A stretch of DNA of 64,000 nt from Phyto melanocephala (taxonomy: Eukaryota > Arthropoda > Insecta > Diptera > Rhinophoridae), in the NCBI GenBank assembly GCA_941918925.1, contig OW799237.1, forward strand, positions 108,780,515 through 108,844,514, in the 5' to 3' direction. Shown in pieces: positions 31,681 through 43,496 of this stretch. The first letter of the stretch is position 1. Every line of letters begins with the position of its first letter. The translations under genes and the position numbers were made by a program. A model generated the notes under the pieces. The model did no database searches. It saw nothing but the letters and a program-made list of their open reading frames with translations, and was not told the origin of the DNA.

Positions 31681-32949
31681 AGGGGTGTCTCGAAATGCTT
31701 TTTTACATTTTAAAATGTCTCCCAAATCTAGTTTTTTTCAAACAAAAAATACATTTTATTGGCGTTATGGAGAAAAATTTCTAAACTTTATTATGCACAA
31801 AACCAAAGTTTCAAATTTTATTTTCTTTTGCAAAATTTCGCACTTTTTTCTTAACGATTTGCATTAAACGTTGGACACACGTTTTACCGAAGTGTTTGAT
31901 AGCTTTTTTCCAGCTTTGAACTTTGTTCTTAGGTACTGCTTAATTATAGCCCAATAGCGTTCAATAGGCCTTAGCTTTGGACAATTAGGTGGATTCATGT
32001 TTTTCGATACAAAATTTATTTTGTTGGCCTCATACCACTCAAGGACGTCTTTGCTGTAGTGGCAGCTTGCCAGGTCGGGCCAAAACAGTGGAGGTATATT
32101 GTGGCTTCTGTATAATGGCAATGCAGCCTTTCTCAGGTACTCATTAATATAAAATTGGCTGTTCATTGTACGATTCACAATGATTGCCTTTGAAGTTTTC
32201 CCACATGTATATATTGCTTGCCATATCATATATTTTTTGACGAATTTTGAAATCTTTTTGTACTTAAATTTATCGGAAACATTAGCTCTTTTATTGGAAA
32301 CATAAAAACCCTGACCAGGAAGCTCTGAATAGTCAGCTTTACAATAGGTTTCATCGTCCATTAAAATACATCCATTAAAATTATTTAATTTGTGACGTAG
32401 CAACTGTCTTGCTCTTATTATTGCCGTTTTTGTACCTTTTTCGTTTCGGTTTGGAGCTTTCTTGACTTTGAATGTTCTTAAATTTTCTTTTTTCTTTATT
32501 CGTTCTACAAGCGACTTCAAAATATTTAGTTTTTGTGTGATATCGCGAATGGAAATGTTTGGATTTCGCTTCCAAAGTGCCTTCACCTTTTTAACGATTT
32601 GAGGATTCCTAAAACCACGAGGCCCTCCACCTTTCTTGTGCTTAATAGACAAGTCTTTTTTGAATTTAAAAATAACGTTACGGGCAGTCTGTCTGGACAC
32701 TTTTGCCCGTCGCGCAACTTCAGCGTAAGAAAGTTGTTTATTTTCATTATAAATATCCACAATATTTTTTCTCACTTTTGCTCTATTTGACGACATTTTA
32801 AATACGGATTAAATAATTTGAATAAACTTATTAACAAAGTATTGTTGACACTTATAACTATCACAGAGTGGAACAAAAAAATTAATTAAATAATAATTGT
32901 TTGCGTAGTGCCCTGTAAAAAATTTAAAAAAGCATTTCGAGACACCCCT
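31681..32949 (-). mobile_element. Nearly intact DD37E mariner-type transposon
   Basis: Both ends begin AGGGGTGTCTCGAAATGCTT; the inverted repeat is exact for 25 bp. TA lies outside each end (31679-31680, 32950-32951). The 1,269-bp element carries a transposase frame covering most of its length on the minus strand. The size, TA target and DD37E catalytic signature place it in the Tc1/mariner superfamily near the ITmD37E group known from mosquitoes (family knowledge). Perfect terminal repeats indicate a recent copy. Confidence 0.92.
31864..32796 (-). CDS. DD37E Tc1/mariner transposase, C-terminus frameshifted
   Basis: Transposase of the surrounding element: cuts at the terminal repeats and inserts at TA in the nucleus. 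The 310-residue frame starts at an ATG at 32796, 154 bp inside the terminal repeat. Residues 20-46 form a helix-turn-helix (YAEVARRAKVSRQTARNVI); a second DNA-binding region lies around 76-115. The catalytic triad is D148 in LMDDETY, D241 in FWPDLASCHYS and E279 in KLRPIERYW, with 37 residues between the last two, hence DD37E. The frame stops at 31864 after KRVSNV, but another frame continues with LMQIVKKKVRNFAKE to a stop at 31811. This looks like the family's usual C-terminus, so one base was probably gained or lost near 31868. The catalytic domain is complete; loss of the last 20 or so residues may or may not abolish activity. Confidence 0.9.
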   Translation of the reverse strand: MSSNRAKVRKNIVDIYNENKQLSYAEVARRAKVSRQTARNVIFKFKKDLSIKHKKGGGPRGFRNPQIVKKVKALWKRNPNISIRDITQKLNILKSLVERIKKKENLRTFKVKKAPNRNEKGTKTAIIRARQLLRHKLNNFNGCILMDDETYCKADYSELPGQGFYVSNKRANVSDKFKYKKISKFVKKYMIWQAIYTCGKTSKAIIVNRTMNSQFYINEYLRKAALPLYRSHNIPPLFWPDLASCHYSKDVLEWYEANKINFVSKNMNPPNCPKLRPIERYWAIIKQYLRTKFKAGKKLSNTSVKRVSNV

Positions 32950-32951
32950 TA

Positions 32952-33691
32952 AAAGGTTTAAATTTCATAGAATATTTTCGATAAGTTTTCAAATTGAAAA
33001 AAAAAATTAGAAGAAATTCTTGTTTTATTAAAAAAAAAATTTATTCAATTAGTTGACAGTTTGTTCTTGAAATTTTCGATTTTTTTTTGGAACTAAAAAA
33101 TGTTTGTTTAGAAAAAGATCTAATAGCCTGCTTGATAAATTTTTTTTTTGTTAAAATTTATTTTAGGAAAATTTTTTAGCAATTTTAGAAAAAAAAATGT
33201 AATATTGTTAAATAGTTATTTTTTTTATTAACAGATAATTTATGATTTTTATGAATTTCTTTTGTATTTTTTAAAATCCATTATTTAAAAACCAAAATAA
33301 AACACACAATTTCGAATTTGTTAAAAATAAATCTACTTAAAATATCTAGTCTCAATAGAAGTCAGTTTCGCATTGGGTAATAGTTTTTTTCTGACATCTG
33401 GTTCATTAAAAAGTTATTCATCATTTCAACAGCAGACAAACAAAACAGGCGGACAGGCCAAACCAACTCACAAACAAGCATAAACATTAAGAAAAAATTA
33501 GAAAAAAATCACAAAATCTATCAGCACTTAAGACACAGTCAATCATTAATTCTACGATAATGGAAAAAGTACAAACAAAAATTGACACCCTCTTCTCTGT
33601 TGCATCTTCTCAAAATTATGAATTTTTACGTCTCTGTCAAATGAGATGTGCAAAAGACAAAAAAAAATATTTTTTTTGATTTTTATTCAAA
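32952..33691. other. AT-rich DNA, no gene seen
   Basis: Low-complexity A/T tracts; no coding similarity or element end recognised. Confidence 0.5.
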
Positions 33692-34565
33692 ACTAGCCAA
33701 TCCCGGCGCGCGTTGCTACGCCCCTTCATGAATTTTAATCGCATTCTAAATTTTAATCGAATATCAAGTGCAAGGCTAAAAACTACAACTTTTTCTTTAT
33801 GAGCGTGGCACTGCCCACTTTTCTAATTACAAAACTGTATAGTCATGACAGCTCAATAAGTGTGCAAAGTTTCAGAAAAATCGGTTCAGTGTAAGTACCT
33901 CAAAATGATACCTTTTTTTATGGGCGTGGCACTTCCCACTTTTCTAAATACGAAACTGTATAGTCATGACAACTCAATATGTGTGCAAAGTTTCAGAAAA
34001 ATCGGTCCAGTGCAAGTACCTCAAAATGATACCTTTTTTTTAATGGGCGTGGCACTGCCCACTTTTCTAATGATGAAAGTGTAAAGTCATGACAGCTCAG
34101 TATGTTTGCAAAGTTTCAGAAAATTCGGTCCAGTGCAAGTAGCTAAAACTGATAACTAATTTTTTATGGGCGTGGTCCCGCCCACTTTTTTAGTCTTAAA
34201 ATTATAAAGTCACGACAGCTTAATATGTGTGCACAGTTTCAGAAAAATCGGTCCAGTGCAAGTGCCTCAAAATTAAAACTTTTTTAGGGGCGTGGCCCCG
34301 CCCACTTTTCTTATCACGAAATTATTTAGTCATGACAGCTCGATATGTGTACAAAGTTTCAGAAAAATCGGTCAAGTGCAAGTAGCTAAAACTGATAACT
34401 AATTTTTTATGGGCGTGGCCCGCCCACTTTTTTTCATCCATAAACACTCCCCGGTATGTGTACAACAACTTACCAAAGTTTGAGCCCGATCGGTTTTACA
34501 GTTTCAGAGTCTATAGCTAACACACACACACACACACACAGAGTTTCACTTTTATATATATAGAT
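33692..34565. mobile_element. Interspersed repeat X, copy 1 (GGGCGTGGC modules)
   Basis: Starts ACTAGCCAATCCCGGCGCGC and ends CACTTTTATATATATAGAT; the copy at 35582 has related start and end. In between are about five to six direct modules of roughly 123 bp, each with GGGCGTGGC..CCCACTTTT and AAAGTTTCAGAAAAATCGGT. A CA dinucleotide run sits near 34510-34541 just before the end. No coding sequence. Similar CCCGG..CGCC-start and TATATATAGAT-end repeats are widespread in insects; the class (non-LTR derived or Helitron) is unresolved here. Confidence 0.7.
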
Positions 34566-35390
34566 AAAGGAAAATGTTTAAGAAATCATTGTGAAAAGTA
34601 GTAAAAGTATTTTTTATTTGTGCAATAAGATATGTTTTTATGATCACCCGGTTACCGTGACAATGTGTTTGTTTCATTTCAAAAAAAAATCTCATGCACA
34701 TGCTTTCATTTAACACCACACCACACCTCAGCTCCACAATCCCTGTAATAAACTTTTTATTATTGTAGTTGTAACTATTTCGATATTTTCTCAAATTCAT
34801 GTGTTTTTGTCATCACAAATTCGTTGTGTATGTGTTTGTATTTATTTTTTGTTCTCAATATTTATGACATTTTCTATAATCGCATTTTGTCACGTTATGT
34901 TTGTTTCACTTAAAACAAAAATAGAAAAAAAAAAACAACAACATTTGTGACAGGTTTGTCATATTTTTTTACATTAAAATTGTATGAGTGTGTTTTTGTT
35001 TTATTTTTATTTTTTTATAGTGTGAACCATGAAAAATTTAACATGTGTAAGGAAATTTAATGTTGTTGTTTTTATTAACATTTAAATGCTAAAGTACACC
35101 AACTTGAAGTTGAAGTAAAAATTTAGTTTAATGTATAATTTATTGACAAAAAAAAATAAGTTTTTGATTTACAAGAAATTTCTTTTTAAATTTTTGATCC
35201 GCACTACATTTTCAATAAAATTTTAATTTAAATAAAAATGTTGGCAACAATTAAAACTACTAGAGAGGAGATCGTTGAGTTTTGTTACACGTATCTCAAA
35301 GGCAGAAAGACAAATCTTAATAGGAGCGTCAACGCTTTGTAATGAACAATAATGTTCACATTATTTGATTAATAAAACTCATTCATTTCA
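34566..35390. other. AT-rich DNA, no gene seen
   Basis: No coding similarity or transposon end recognised. Confidence 0.5.
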
Positions 35391-36964
35391 AACAAGTAAC
35401 AGTGCTATATTCGGCCGTGCCGAATCTTATATACCCTTCACAACGTGTAGTCATGCAATAACAATTGTTTGTATCACCATTCATCCCATATAAAATACGT
35501 GCATATGTACATACTGGTTAGAATATATGTGGCATCGAATCCCAGCTGAGCCAAAAAAAATTTTATTTTATTTTATTTAATACTAGCTAATACCCGGTGC
35601 GCTTCGCCACCCCAAATTTTAGTATTTAAATCATATGGCAGGTGCCACGCCCACTATTGGTAATGCACCCATTTTTTCCATAAATGTTTATTTGAATATC
35701 AAAGTTGCTTTTGCAAAATTTTAGTACTCTAATCGATATCGTTTTCCAGATATACGAATTTTAGTATTTAATTCATATGGTAGGTGCCACGCCCACTATT
35801 GATAATGCACCCATTTCTTGCCTAAATGTTCATTTGTGTGTCAAAGTTGCTCTTGCAAAATTTTACTACTCTAATCGATATCGTTTTCCAAATATACGAA
35901 TTTTAGTATTTAATAGGAGCCACGCCCACTATTGATAATGCACCCATTTCTTGCCTAAATGTTCATTTGGGTGTCAAAGTTGCTCTTGCAAAATTTTACT
36001 ACTCTATTCGATATCGTTTTCCAAATATATGAATTTTAGTATTTAATTCATGTGGCCACGCCTACTTTTGCAAGTCCGCCCATTTTTTACCCAAATATTC
36101 GTGTGGATGTCAAAGTTTACCGTACTTAATTTAAAGACTCTAGCTGCATTAACTTTCGTGATATATAATATTTAATACTTATTCTTTAATAGGGCGTGGG
36201 ACCCCGCCCACTTACAATTTCAAGCCAAAGTATAGCCTATAGTTCCTTCCAGACATACAGGAAGATTCTGTAAAAATTTCAAGGAAATCGGTCCAGCCGT
36301 TTAACCGTCTATAAAGCACAAACAAACATACAAACATACAAACATATAAACATACAAACATACAAACACACATTGATTTTTATATATATAGATATTATTT
36401 ATATTTTATTATTTTTTTTTATATTTTTTTTAAATTTTTTTAAAAAATTTTTTTAGAAAAATTTTTAAAAAATTTTTTAAAATTTTTTTTTAAATTTTTT
36501 TTAATTTTTTTTTTGTAGTTTTTTTATTATTTTTTTTCTTATTTTTAATATTTTTTTTTTTGTAATTTTTTTTGTTTGGTATGTTTTTTACATGTATGTA
36601 TGTATGTATGTATGTTGTTGTTGTAATTGTGAAAAAAAACGAGGTGGTCGTGGTTTTTTGCTCATATCTCAGAAAGTTATGGGGCGATTGTGCTGAATTT
36701 CAATAGCGATTCATTCCTGGATATTTCCAAGAGATTGATACCATGTACAGATCTGAGGAACATATAGTTGCTTCTAAAAGTTGATTTCAACCAACACACG
36801 GACAGACGGGCAGACGGATAGACGGTCAGGGCTTAATCGACTCCTCTATTCATAAGCTTTCAGAAAATATATACTTTATGGGGTCGGAAATGAAAATTGT
36901 AGAAATTACAAACGGAATGACAAAGCTATATATACCCTTGTGCACCACAGGTGAAGGGTATAAA
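35391..36964 (+). mobile_element. Helitron/DINE-like element HL-3, hosting repeat X copy 2
   Basis: 5' end AACAAGTAACAGTGCTATAT with the TTCGGC-CGT-GCCGAA hairpin; the first 150 bp closely follow HL-2. The 3' end has TAATCGACTCCTCTATTCAT, TATACTTTATGGGGTCGG, GGAATGACAAAGCTATATAT and a terminal hairpin TACCCTTGTGCACCACAGGTGAAGGGTA (36933-36960; arms TACCCTT and AAGGGTA). The core is T-rich low complexity (36394-36580) followed by (ATGT)n. Nonautonomous. Confidence 0.75.
35582..36393. mobile_element. Interspersed repeat X, copy 2, nested in HL-3
   Basis: Starts ACTAGCTAATACCCGGTGCG and ends TTTTTATATATATAGAT. Contains three to four direct modules of about 135 bp with GTGCCACGCCCACTATTG, AATGCACCCATTT and TAATCGATATCGTTTTCCA. 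A run of ACATACAAACATACAAAC lies before the end (36320-36370). The internal modules differ from copy 1, while the termini match, so the family exchanges its core. Confidence 0.7.
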
Positions 36965-37080
36965 AATTTAAATAAAGCGCAAAATTTACCTGAAAACAGT
37001 TAAAATGTCATTACTTTTCAACAATTTCAATCGGAAAAGATAACAAAAATAACAGTTGTTTTGCAGTTAACTTTACTACG

Positions 37081-37252
37081 AGGGTACATTTAGCAAGGCA
37101 CCCGTAACTAATCAGCTGACTGTATATCATCAAACTGTATATCAAAATTATGAATTTGCCTTCAAATTATTTTTTATATGCAGTTTCCAATTGATAAAAC
37201 ACTGCGAATTCAGTGGAATTCGCCAATGAGTGTGCTTTGCTAAGTTTGCCCT
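37081..37252. mobile_element. 172-bp MITE
   Basis: Imperfect terminal inverted repeats: left AGGGTACATTTAGCAAGGCA, right (inverted) AGGGCAAACTTAGCAAAGCA, followed by C in both. The interior includes a tandem ACTGTATATCA pair. No certain target duplication; SINE copy 3 lies immediately after it. Related starts occur at 28448. Confidence 0.6.
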
Positions 37253-37265
37253 GTTCAATACCTTA

Positions 37266-37452
37266 GGTTAGGTTAGGTAGAACAGGCAGCTGTTGTGCAG
37301 CTCACTTGGGTCCGTTATAATGATCCCATTGTGATACCTGAATAGAAAAGAGAGAAGAGAAGCAGACTAGTCCAGAGTCTCTGGCGGGAATCGAACCCGC
37401 AACCCCCAAACTAGCAGACCAGCACGCTACTGACTAGTCTACCGGGGCACCC
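37266..37452 (-). mobile_element. tRNA-related SINE, copy 3, with 12-bp target duplication
   Basis: Same family as at 823 and 30391, slightly shorter in the body (about 187 bp). Exact duplication TTCAATACCTTA at 37254-37265 and 37453-37464 flanks it. Tail GGTTAGGTTAGGT on the plus strand; box B GGTTCGATTCCCGCC on the minus strand. Confidence 0.92.
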
Positions 37453-37789
37453 TTCAATACCTTACGTCCTCTCAAAATCGGATTTTCCAATTGCAAAGCA
37501 TTACCACAGCGTTATGTTGGTTTAATTTATACACATTGTATGGGCTTGAAGTATTTGACAGCTAAAAAACCTTTGGTATTCTTGTCTAGGTTTGGCTGTC
37601 AGACACTTAAAAGTTAATAAAAAAAAGGATGTTTACATACACAAATTAATTGAAAATTGATATGAAATCAAACTCTTTGTAAAATGTCAAACGTTTTAGT
37701 GTTAAAAAAGTTATCGATGGTGTAACGGCGGAGCATTTTGTTTTAGACGTCATCTTAGACTTATAAGTTTCGACCTACAATGTGTTCTA

Positions 37790-38768
37790 AAGGGTGTCTC
37801 AGTAAGAATGCACTTTCTGAATTTAGTTTATTTTTGTTTTGTTACGTATTCTTTCTTATGCTGAAATATGGAACGCTTTAAGAACAACACATTTTAATTG
37901 TGAAAACTTAATGCGAAGATAATCATTTTCAGTAAAAAAAAAATGCACCTAATGTGTATGGTTAAAAAATTAAAAAACTGGACAGTAAGACTCCTGTGCG
38001 TTAACGTACTGGCCGTTTTAACGAGAGAGTTGCCGAAAAACATTAATTCGTTCTCAGTAACTTCAAGTTTCATGAAACGTTAATGCTGCGAATTTTGACA
38101 AAAGTCATTCATTTTTATTTACACAAAATTCAGCTTGATCCGGAGCTCAAACTAGCTGACAATGGCAGCACTGTCTAGTTCGCAATTTGGTTAGGCGGCG
38201 TGATATTGCCTTGCTTTCTTAAAGATAAGGCTAAGTTTGCAGTGACTGTAAACGACATTTGTTAGGGGAACAGGATAACGAAGTTTTTGTAGCCTCAACT
38301 GGATGGCATGAATCTAGATGACAGGTGGTTTAAGCATGATGGCGCCATCTGCCGCCTCACTGTGCCTAAAATAATTAATTTATTGCAACTACGGTTTCCA
38401 GAACAAATTATCTCAAGAAATTCTGATATCAATTGGCCGCCGAGATCATGCTACTTAACGTCTTGCTATTTTTTTTTTTTTTTTTGGATTTTGTGAATTC
38501 ACAGGTTAAGGTGAATAAACCGGAAACAATTCCAGAGCTTAATTCCAAAGCCATCGCATCAACGGTGGTGTACAGCCAAATCTCTTTAAAAAAGTTGTTG
38601 AAAATTTCATAAAAAGAATAATGACCTTTCATCAGAACTATGACGCTATTTAAAGGACATTTCATTTCATACTTAATCGGAACATGTCTTCTTAATAAGC
38701 TAGTTTAAAAAATCACAACTATCTCAAAAACTCAGGTGACTTTGTTTAATTTTTAATAAGACACCCTT
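37790..38768 (+). mobile_element. Decayed mariner-type transposon (DD41D-like)
   Basis: Left end AAGGGTGTCTCAGTAAGAAT, right end (inverted) AAGGGTGTCTTATTAAAAAT, flanked by TA at 37788-37789 and 38769-38770. Plus-strand translation from about 38308 gives WFKHDGAICRLTVPKI, RFPEQIISRNSDINWPPRSC and, after a T-run (38467-38486), VNKPETIPELNSKAI. These are the catalytic-domain and C-terminal motifs of a mariner-family transposase. The usual C-D-L-T-P-L-D motif reads CYLTS here, so catalytic residues are lost and the gene is dead. At 979 bp it is shorter than a full element. Confidence 0.8.
38308..38665 (+). pseudogene. Mariner transposase relic, catalytic and C-terminal part
   Basis: WFKHDGA corresponds to the second catalytic Asp region of related mariner transposases, NWPPRSCYLTS to the third, and KVNKPETIPELNSKAIAS to the C-terminal helix region. 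The frame is broken at the T-run near 38475 and the third catalytic motif is mutated. Belongs to the element 37790-38768. Confidence 0.75.
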
Positions 38769-39009
38769 TACTTAGTAAGTCCTTTCATTGGTTATCAATA
38801 TTCAACATGTCAGTTGAAAAGAATTAAACTGAAAAGATTAAACTTTCGTTTGTAACTATTGTAAGTTTGTGCAGTATTTTTCTGTAATTATTTTTGCGGC
38901 TTTGACTGGCAATTTAGTACCACTTCAATCCAAAGGTTAATCCAGAGCTTAACTTATTTAAAACTAAAGAAATTACCGAATAGTTTTTGCATATATTTTT
39001 ATTTATTAG

Positions 39010-39345
39010 AGATCCATTTGTCATAATAGCAATAAAAGAGGTGGTCGAGTTTTTTTGGTTTATATCTCAGCATTTAAAAGTTAAATTTTCCCTTTTTTCG
39101 ATTTCACTTCCAATATTCCTATTCTACCACTTACGGGTGTGTGTATTAGATATTTGAGGCACATAAAAATTTGATTTCAAAGAACACGCGGACAGTTGGA
39201 CATTGCTCAATACTGTCCTATTCATAAGAATTACAAAAATATATTCTTTAAAGGGTCGCTAGGGAATATTGTAAAAATTACAAACACAGTGACAAAGCTA
39301 TATATACCCTTACCACCTGAGGTGAAGGGCATCAAAATTGTCAAA
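39010..39345 (+). mobile_element. Decayed Helitron-like fragment, 3' part
   Basis: GAGGTGGTCGAGTTTTTTTG, TTCAAAGAACACGCGGACAG, ATTCATAAGAATTACAAAAATATATTC, GTGACAAAGCTATATATACC and a terminal ACCCTTACCACCTGAGGTGAAGGG hairpin follow the 3' half of HL-3 with many differences. The 5' half is absent. Confidence 0.6.
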
Positions 39346-40469
39346 GTGCAATTTTTCGAAAAGTTGCTCGTAAAACAATCTTTTTGTTTAATAATATTCA
39401 ACAATAATTTTAAGTAATTTTTGGCTTAAATCCAACAAAATTTCAAATTTTTATTTTTAATATTTCATTTAAAAATTATTATTTTTTTTTATTAACAAAT
39501 ATCACTGAAAGGTGATCGTTTACGTTCAAGTTGTGTTGTGTAACATGTGAAATACAAAATTTACGCTGATGGAAAACATATTTGAACATTATGTTCTATT
39601 TCAAAAAGGTGTAGGTTTTAGTTTTTCAAACGAAAATTTAAAAGAAAAATTGTTACAACTATTAATCATACTTGTGTTTTTGTACACTAATTACGCATGC
39701 ACACTCTTAATGCATTTATTTGTGGTCTTAAAGGGGTTAAGCACTTAAAAGTGTATCGAATAGTGAGTGCATCGTGTGTGTTGTTTTTTTCTTCTTCTTC
39801 TTCTTCTCTTTCTTAAGTATAATGTATAAAGTCAATTTATTGTGCAACTTTAAGAAAATGTCACTTATAGAGTCATTACTATGCCACACATAAACAATCC
39901 CTAACCATTTACGCTGTTTGGGTGACGCATCTTTGAATGCATTAAAAGCAGAGTGGAGTGGAGTGTGTGTGTGCGTGCTTGCGTGTGACTAAATGATCTT
40001 TAACCCTTAAAATAAGTGTTGGTTTTACAACATTTTTTTTTCTCTATGTGTGATTGTGTGTTTGTGTGTGTATGCTTTTTTTTAATTATTTACAATACAA
40101 CAATAAAAATTTGTTGAGTTGATTGCGAAAAGCCATAGAAATCACTAGATTTTACAGCTAATTAAGATTTTTATTGAAAATACAATTTTGTATAGGAAAA
40201 CCAGAAAATATACATTCGGTCAAACCCAACCATATTGTGCCCTACTAGATTATAAAAGATTTTAATGCGTTTCTCTCATTAAAAATTATTCAGTCAAAGT
40301 TCTTACTTTTCATTTGTTATCAGTTGCATGAGGGTTATGGAGACTTTTGCGAGTCTACTTTAAACAGGTGGTGTAAAAGTTGTCACCCAATGTTCCATAG
40401 CTGTAAGTAACTTTAGTTTTGCTTTTGGATTGTGTTTATTTGCGGCGTTATGCATATTATTTATGAATA
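39346..40469. other. AT-rich DNA with simple repeats
   Basis: No gene recognised. Contains (TTC)n near 39790-39812 and GT-rich stretches near 39955-39990 and 40045-40072. Confidence 0.5.
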
Positions 40470-41110
40470 TTCTTTTTGGAGAATTCAAGAAGGCTTATTG
40501 ACATAAACTCGTGACTTAAAGAGACTCTATAAAAAGAAGTCTAGAAAGGTTAAATCCAGCAATCTAACCGATCAGTTCATGGTAGAGATATTAAGCGAAG
40601 CGGAATTGCAGTCCTAAATTGGGGTTATGGGTTGTGAAGTATTTGTCGTTTCTCCATCCTATTGGAACAGCATGTTGTCCTGTCCTAATTCGTTTATTTT
40701 AGGTAAAATAAAGTCCTTGCACATGATTATGTAGAGCTTGCTGTTCACAAAAGTAGTTTCGAAAAATTAAAAAATGAGAAAAACAAGAGCCTATGAAACT
40801 TCCACAATAAACAACACACCACAAAGTAACTCTGAACGGGCATAGTATGTTATCTGCGGATTTTCGTTGCCCCAGAATCGATAATTTTGCTTGCTTTTAT
40901 CCACAGAGATGTTAATGTCACATAATTTTTTATGAAAATTTGTCTTCCTCGTAGTCGGGATTGGCGGTCTACGGCAAGCATCAAATGCACTGTCTGCCCT
41001 GTGTATCGGAACATCTTCAAGGCCTTGACCAAAAGTCTTTGTGTAGACCGTTTTCTGGCCAATACTCCGTGGTGCGCCCAGACCTGATAGCGTCTCATAA
41101 TATCCCTCCC
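40470..41110 (-). pseudogene. Mariner-family transposase relic (DD41D-like)
   Basis: Reading the minus strand across several frames: VDKSKQNYRFWGNENPQ (about 40900-40860), then FVNSKLYIIMCKDF and LPKINELGQDNMLFQ-DGE (about 40740-40650), then DLTFLDFFL and KSRVYVNKP (about 40550-40480). These follow, in order, the conserved blocks of mariner transposases in which the second Asp is in FQQDGA and the third in DLTPLD. Stops and frameshifts throughout show it is dead. No terminal repeats identified. Confidence 0.7.
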
Positions 41111-43019
41111 ATTTCCTTCTAGGTAAAAAGCTAAAGGCCATATTGATAATACTGGGATAACACCACCGACGCATTATTTCAAAAGAAATAAAACAAATAT
41201 TCCTCGTTATTGAGGAGAATAGCAAATTATGTTGACATGTCCCACCAACAATTTTTTTCGAATTTTGTAAGCAGTGCAGATTTCGTTCCCTTTCTGTATT
41301 ACTTCTGAGGTAAAAATGAAATCGAAGCAATCTATTGGTATTTGTTAAAGCTAAACAACTAGCACCTAGAACTTCAAAAAAACTACCACTGCTTACCCTA
41401 AGATGAGACTACTTACTTCTTTAAAATAGAAATATGTAACTTCAGGTGCATTTACGTGCACACATGTGTACCCAGGATCTCGGAGCTAGAACCAATAATT
41501 TTATCTCATATTTTTAACAGTTTTTTTTGTTGTATTTTTCATTAATTTTTGGGAATTGACCTTATTTGGGAGTTATAGAATCGAGATAAAGTCTTAAACC
41601 GATTATAACCAACATCACAGGATTTCGTGCTGACGCCAAAAATATTTATTTCTTCTTAATTTTTAATCAACAATGTAGTGAGCAAAATTGCATTTTGAAA
41701 TTTAATTAAAAAAGTTTACGTAGACTTACAGAGATAATTCTAACACAATAATTTAAACTGGGTGTGTGACCATTTCTTTTTTTTTAAATTTATTTTTTGC
41801 AAAACAATTTAAGCATGAAAGCATAATACCCTGCACACCTGTGGTGGTGTAGGGTAAAAAATGCTACAAACAAGCAACGGAACTTTGACATGTGTGAATG
41901 AATCATTTGACAATTAATTGAAATTGCACTTAAATCGTTTGACGGTTTTAATACAATTTTTAAATGTGTAACAAAATGAAACAAAAAAAAAATAAAAATA
42001 CAATACTTTTGCATGAATAGAACTAATTTGCAATAATTTGAAATTGCTTTGAAAATTTTCTATAAATTATAAACTTACTGTAAGTAGTACTTCACGACCC
42101 TCTTGTAATGTATTATTGTTGCTATTTACGTATTTGTTTACAGTATTGTATGCTTGTTGGGGGTAATTTTCATTTTAAGATTTTGTTAAACAATAAAATT
42201 TCATTTTAAACATTGTACTGAATTCATACAGGGATGGAAGAAATTGTTTTTTTAATAATTTTTTGTTTATTTTTTTATATTTTAATTTTTTTTTTTAATA
42301 AAAAAAAACATAGTATTTTTTAACTCAATTGTTTTGTTTTTTTCTACACTTTGCTTTAAACTTTTACTTAACATTGAATAAATTCAAGCTGTACTATAAT
42401 AGACGTTACAAAATACAATAGTGAGATGTGAATAGAACAACTAGTTTTCCGACTTAATCACTTTAAGTTTATTGCACACAGTTTTTAGAAAGAGTGTATT
42501 TTAGTTTAAAAAAAATAAAATTATTTATAAAATATTTATTTAAAATTGCACTAGTGTAAATACATTAGACTGGCTCAAAATGCAAAAACTCTAAAATCTT
42601 GTGCTCCACAAGTCTGCCCGTATTCCAACTGATAAAATGAAAATAACTTTCGCTTATTTTTACCATAAAAATTAACATTTTTCAGCCCTAGAATAACGTT
42701 TATTACTATTTATTGTATGCCTATTAAGATATTCATGAAATTTTTTTTCATAAATTATTCAATAATCGGCAAAGTTATAAACAAAAATTATTTGAAAAAA
42801 AAAATATTTTTTTAATAGATAAAATTTTTTCAAACTCCTTAATAGTTTTTGATCACGATTAAGATACCAAGTTATGAACCGTAATCTCAAAAATTATTTC
42901 TAAGAAAAGCTAACAAATCGTTTTGAAACCAACTGAGATATTAGCACCAGATACCACTGCTTCGGTGTTTTTCCTAAAATTAAAAAACGAAAATAGATAT
43001 TTTTCAGTTTCTATAAAAC
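41111..43019. other. AT-rich DNA, no gene seen
   Basis: No coding similarity recognised. A hairpin TACCCTGCACACCTGTGGTGGTGTAGGGTA (arms ACCCT and AGGGT) at about 41827-41856 resembles the 3' terminal hairpin of the Helitron-like elements and may be a solitary end. Confidence 0.45.
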
Positions 43020-43496
43020 TGAGAGGGTCAATATGGGGATCGAATGAAATTGCTTGAGTATTAAAATATAGTTAGTTATAAAAAGAAGAAAATCAAAAAT
43101 GGTGTCCTATATTAAATGGCGAATATAGGAGTCGAATATAGTAGTTACGGCTTTGTCCCCTTTAACCAACACAATATTGGTATCAAATAAATGGGCTTGA
43201 CCACTACAATGTACAAAAACTATTAAAAAGGTGTAAAATCCAAGATGACGTCTGGAACAAAATGGCGGAACTAAATTATTTAAGCCCAACAATATGGGTA
43301 TGAAATAAAAGGGCTTGACAAGTAGAATACAGTTGACTATGTACAAATTCAAAATCATATATGTATGGCGTCGGAAATAATAAAGAAAATGGAGTATTAC
43401 ATGAAATCTAAGATCTAGGCTTAGCTACAATGTGGTATTTATACATGACGGTGAAGGGTATTAGCAGATTCAGCGAATATAGCGCACTTACTTGTT
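43020..43496 (-). mobile_element. Helitron-like element HL-4, 5' part
   Basis: Minus strand. The terminus at 43450-43496 reads AACAAGTAAGTGCGCTATAT, a decayed TTCGCTGA..TCTGC hairpin, AATACCCTTCACCGTCATG. It is followed by three direct modules of about 118-140 bp with (plus strand) AATATGGGTATGAAATAAAAGGG and related sequence at 43030, 43171 and 43289. The 3' half is missing or unrecognisable. Confidence 0.6.

Noticed and set aside
40791..41330. 179-codon open frame as an intact gene
   Set aside because: Only its last third matches mariner transposase, and the recognisable protein continues through stops and other frames; it is a relic.
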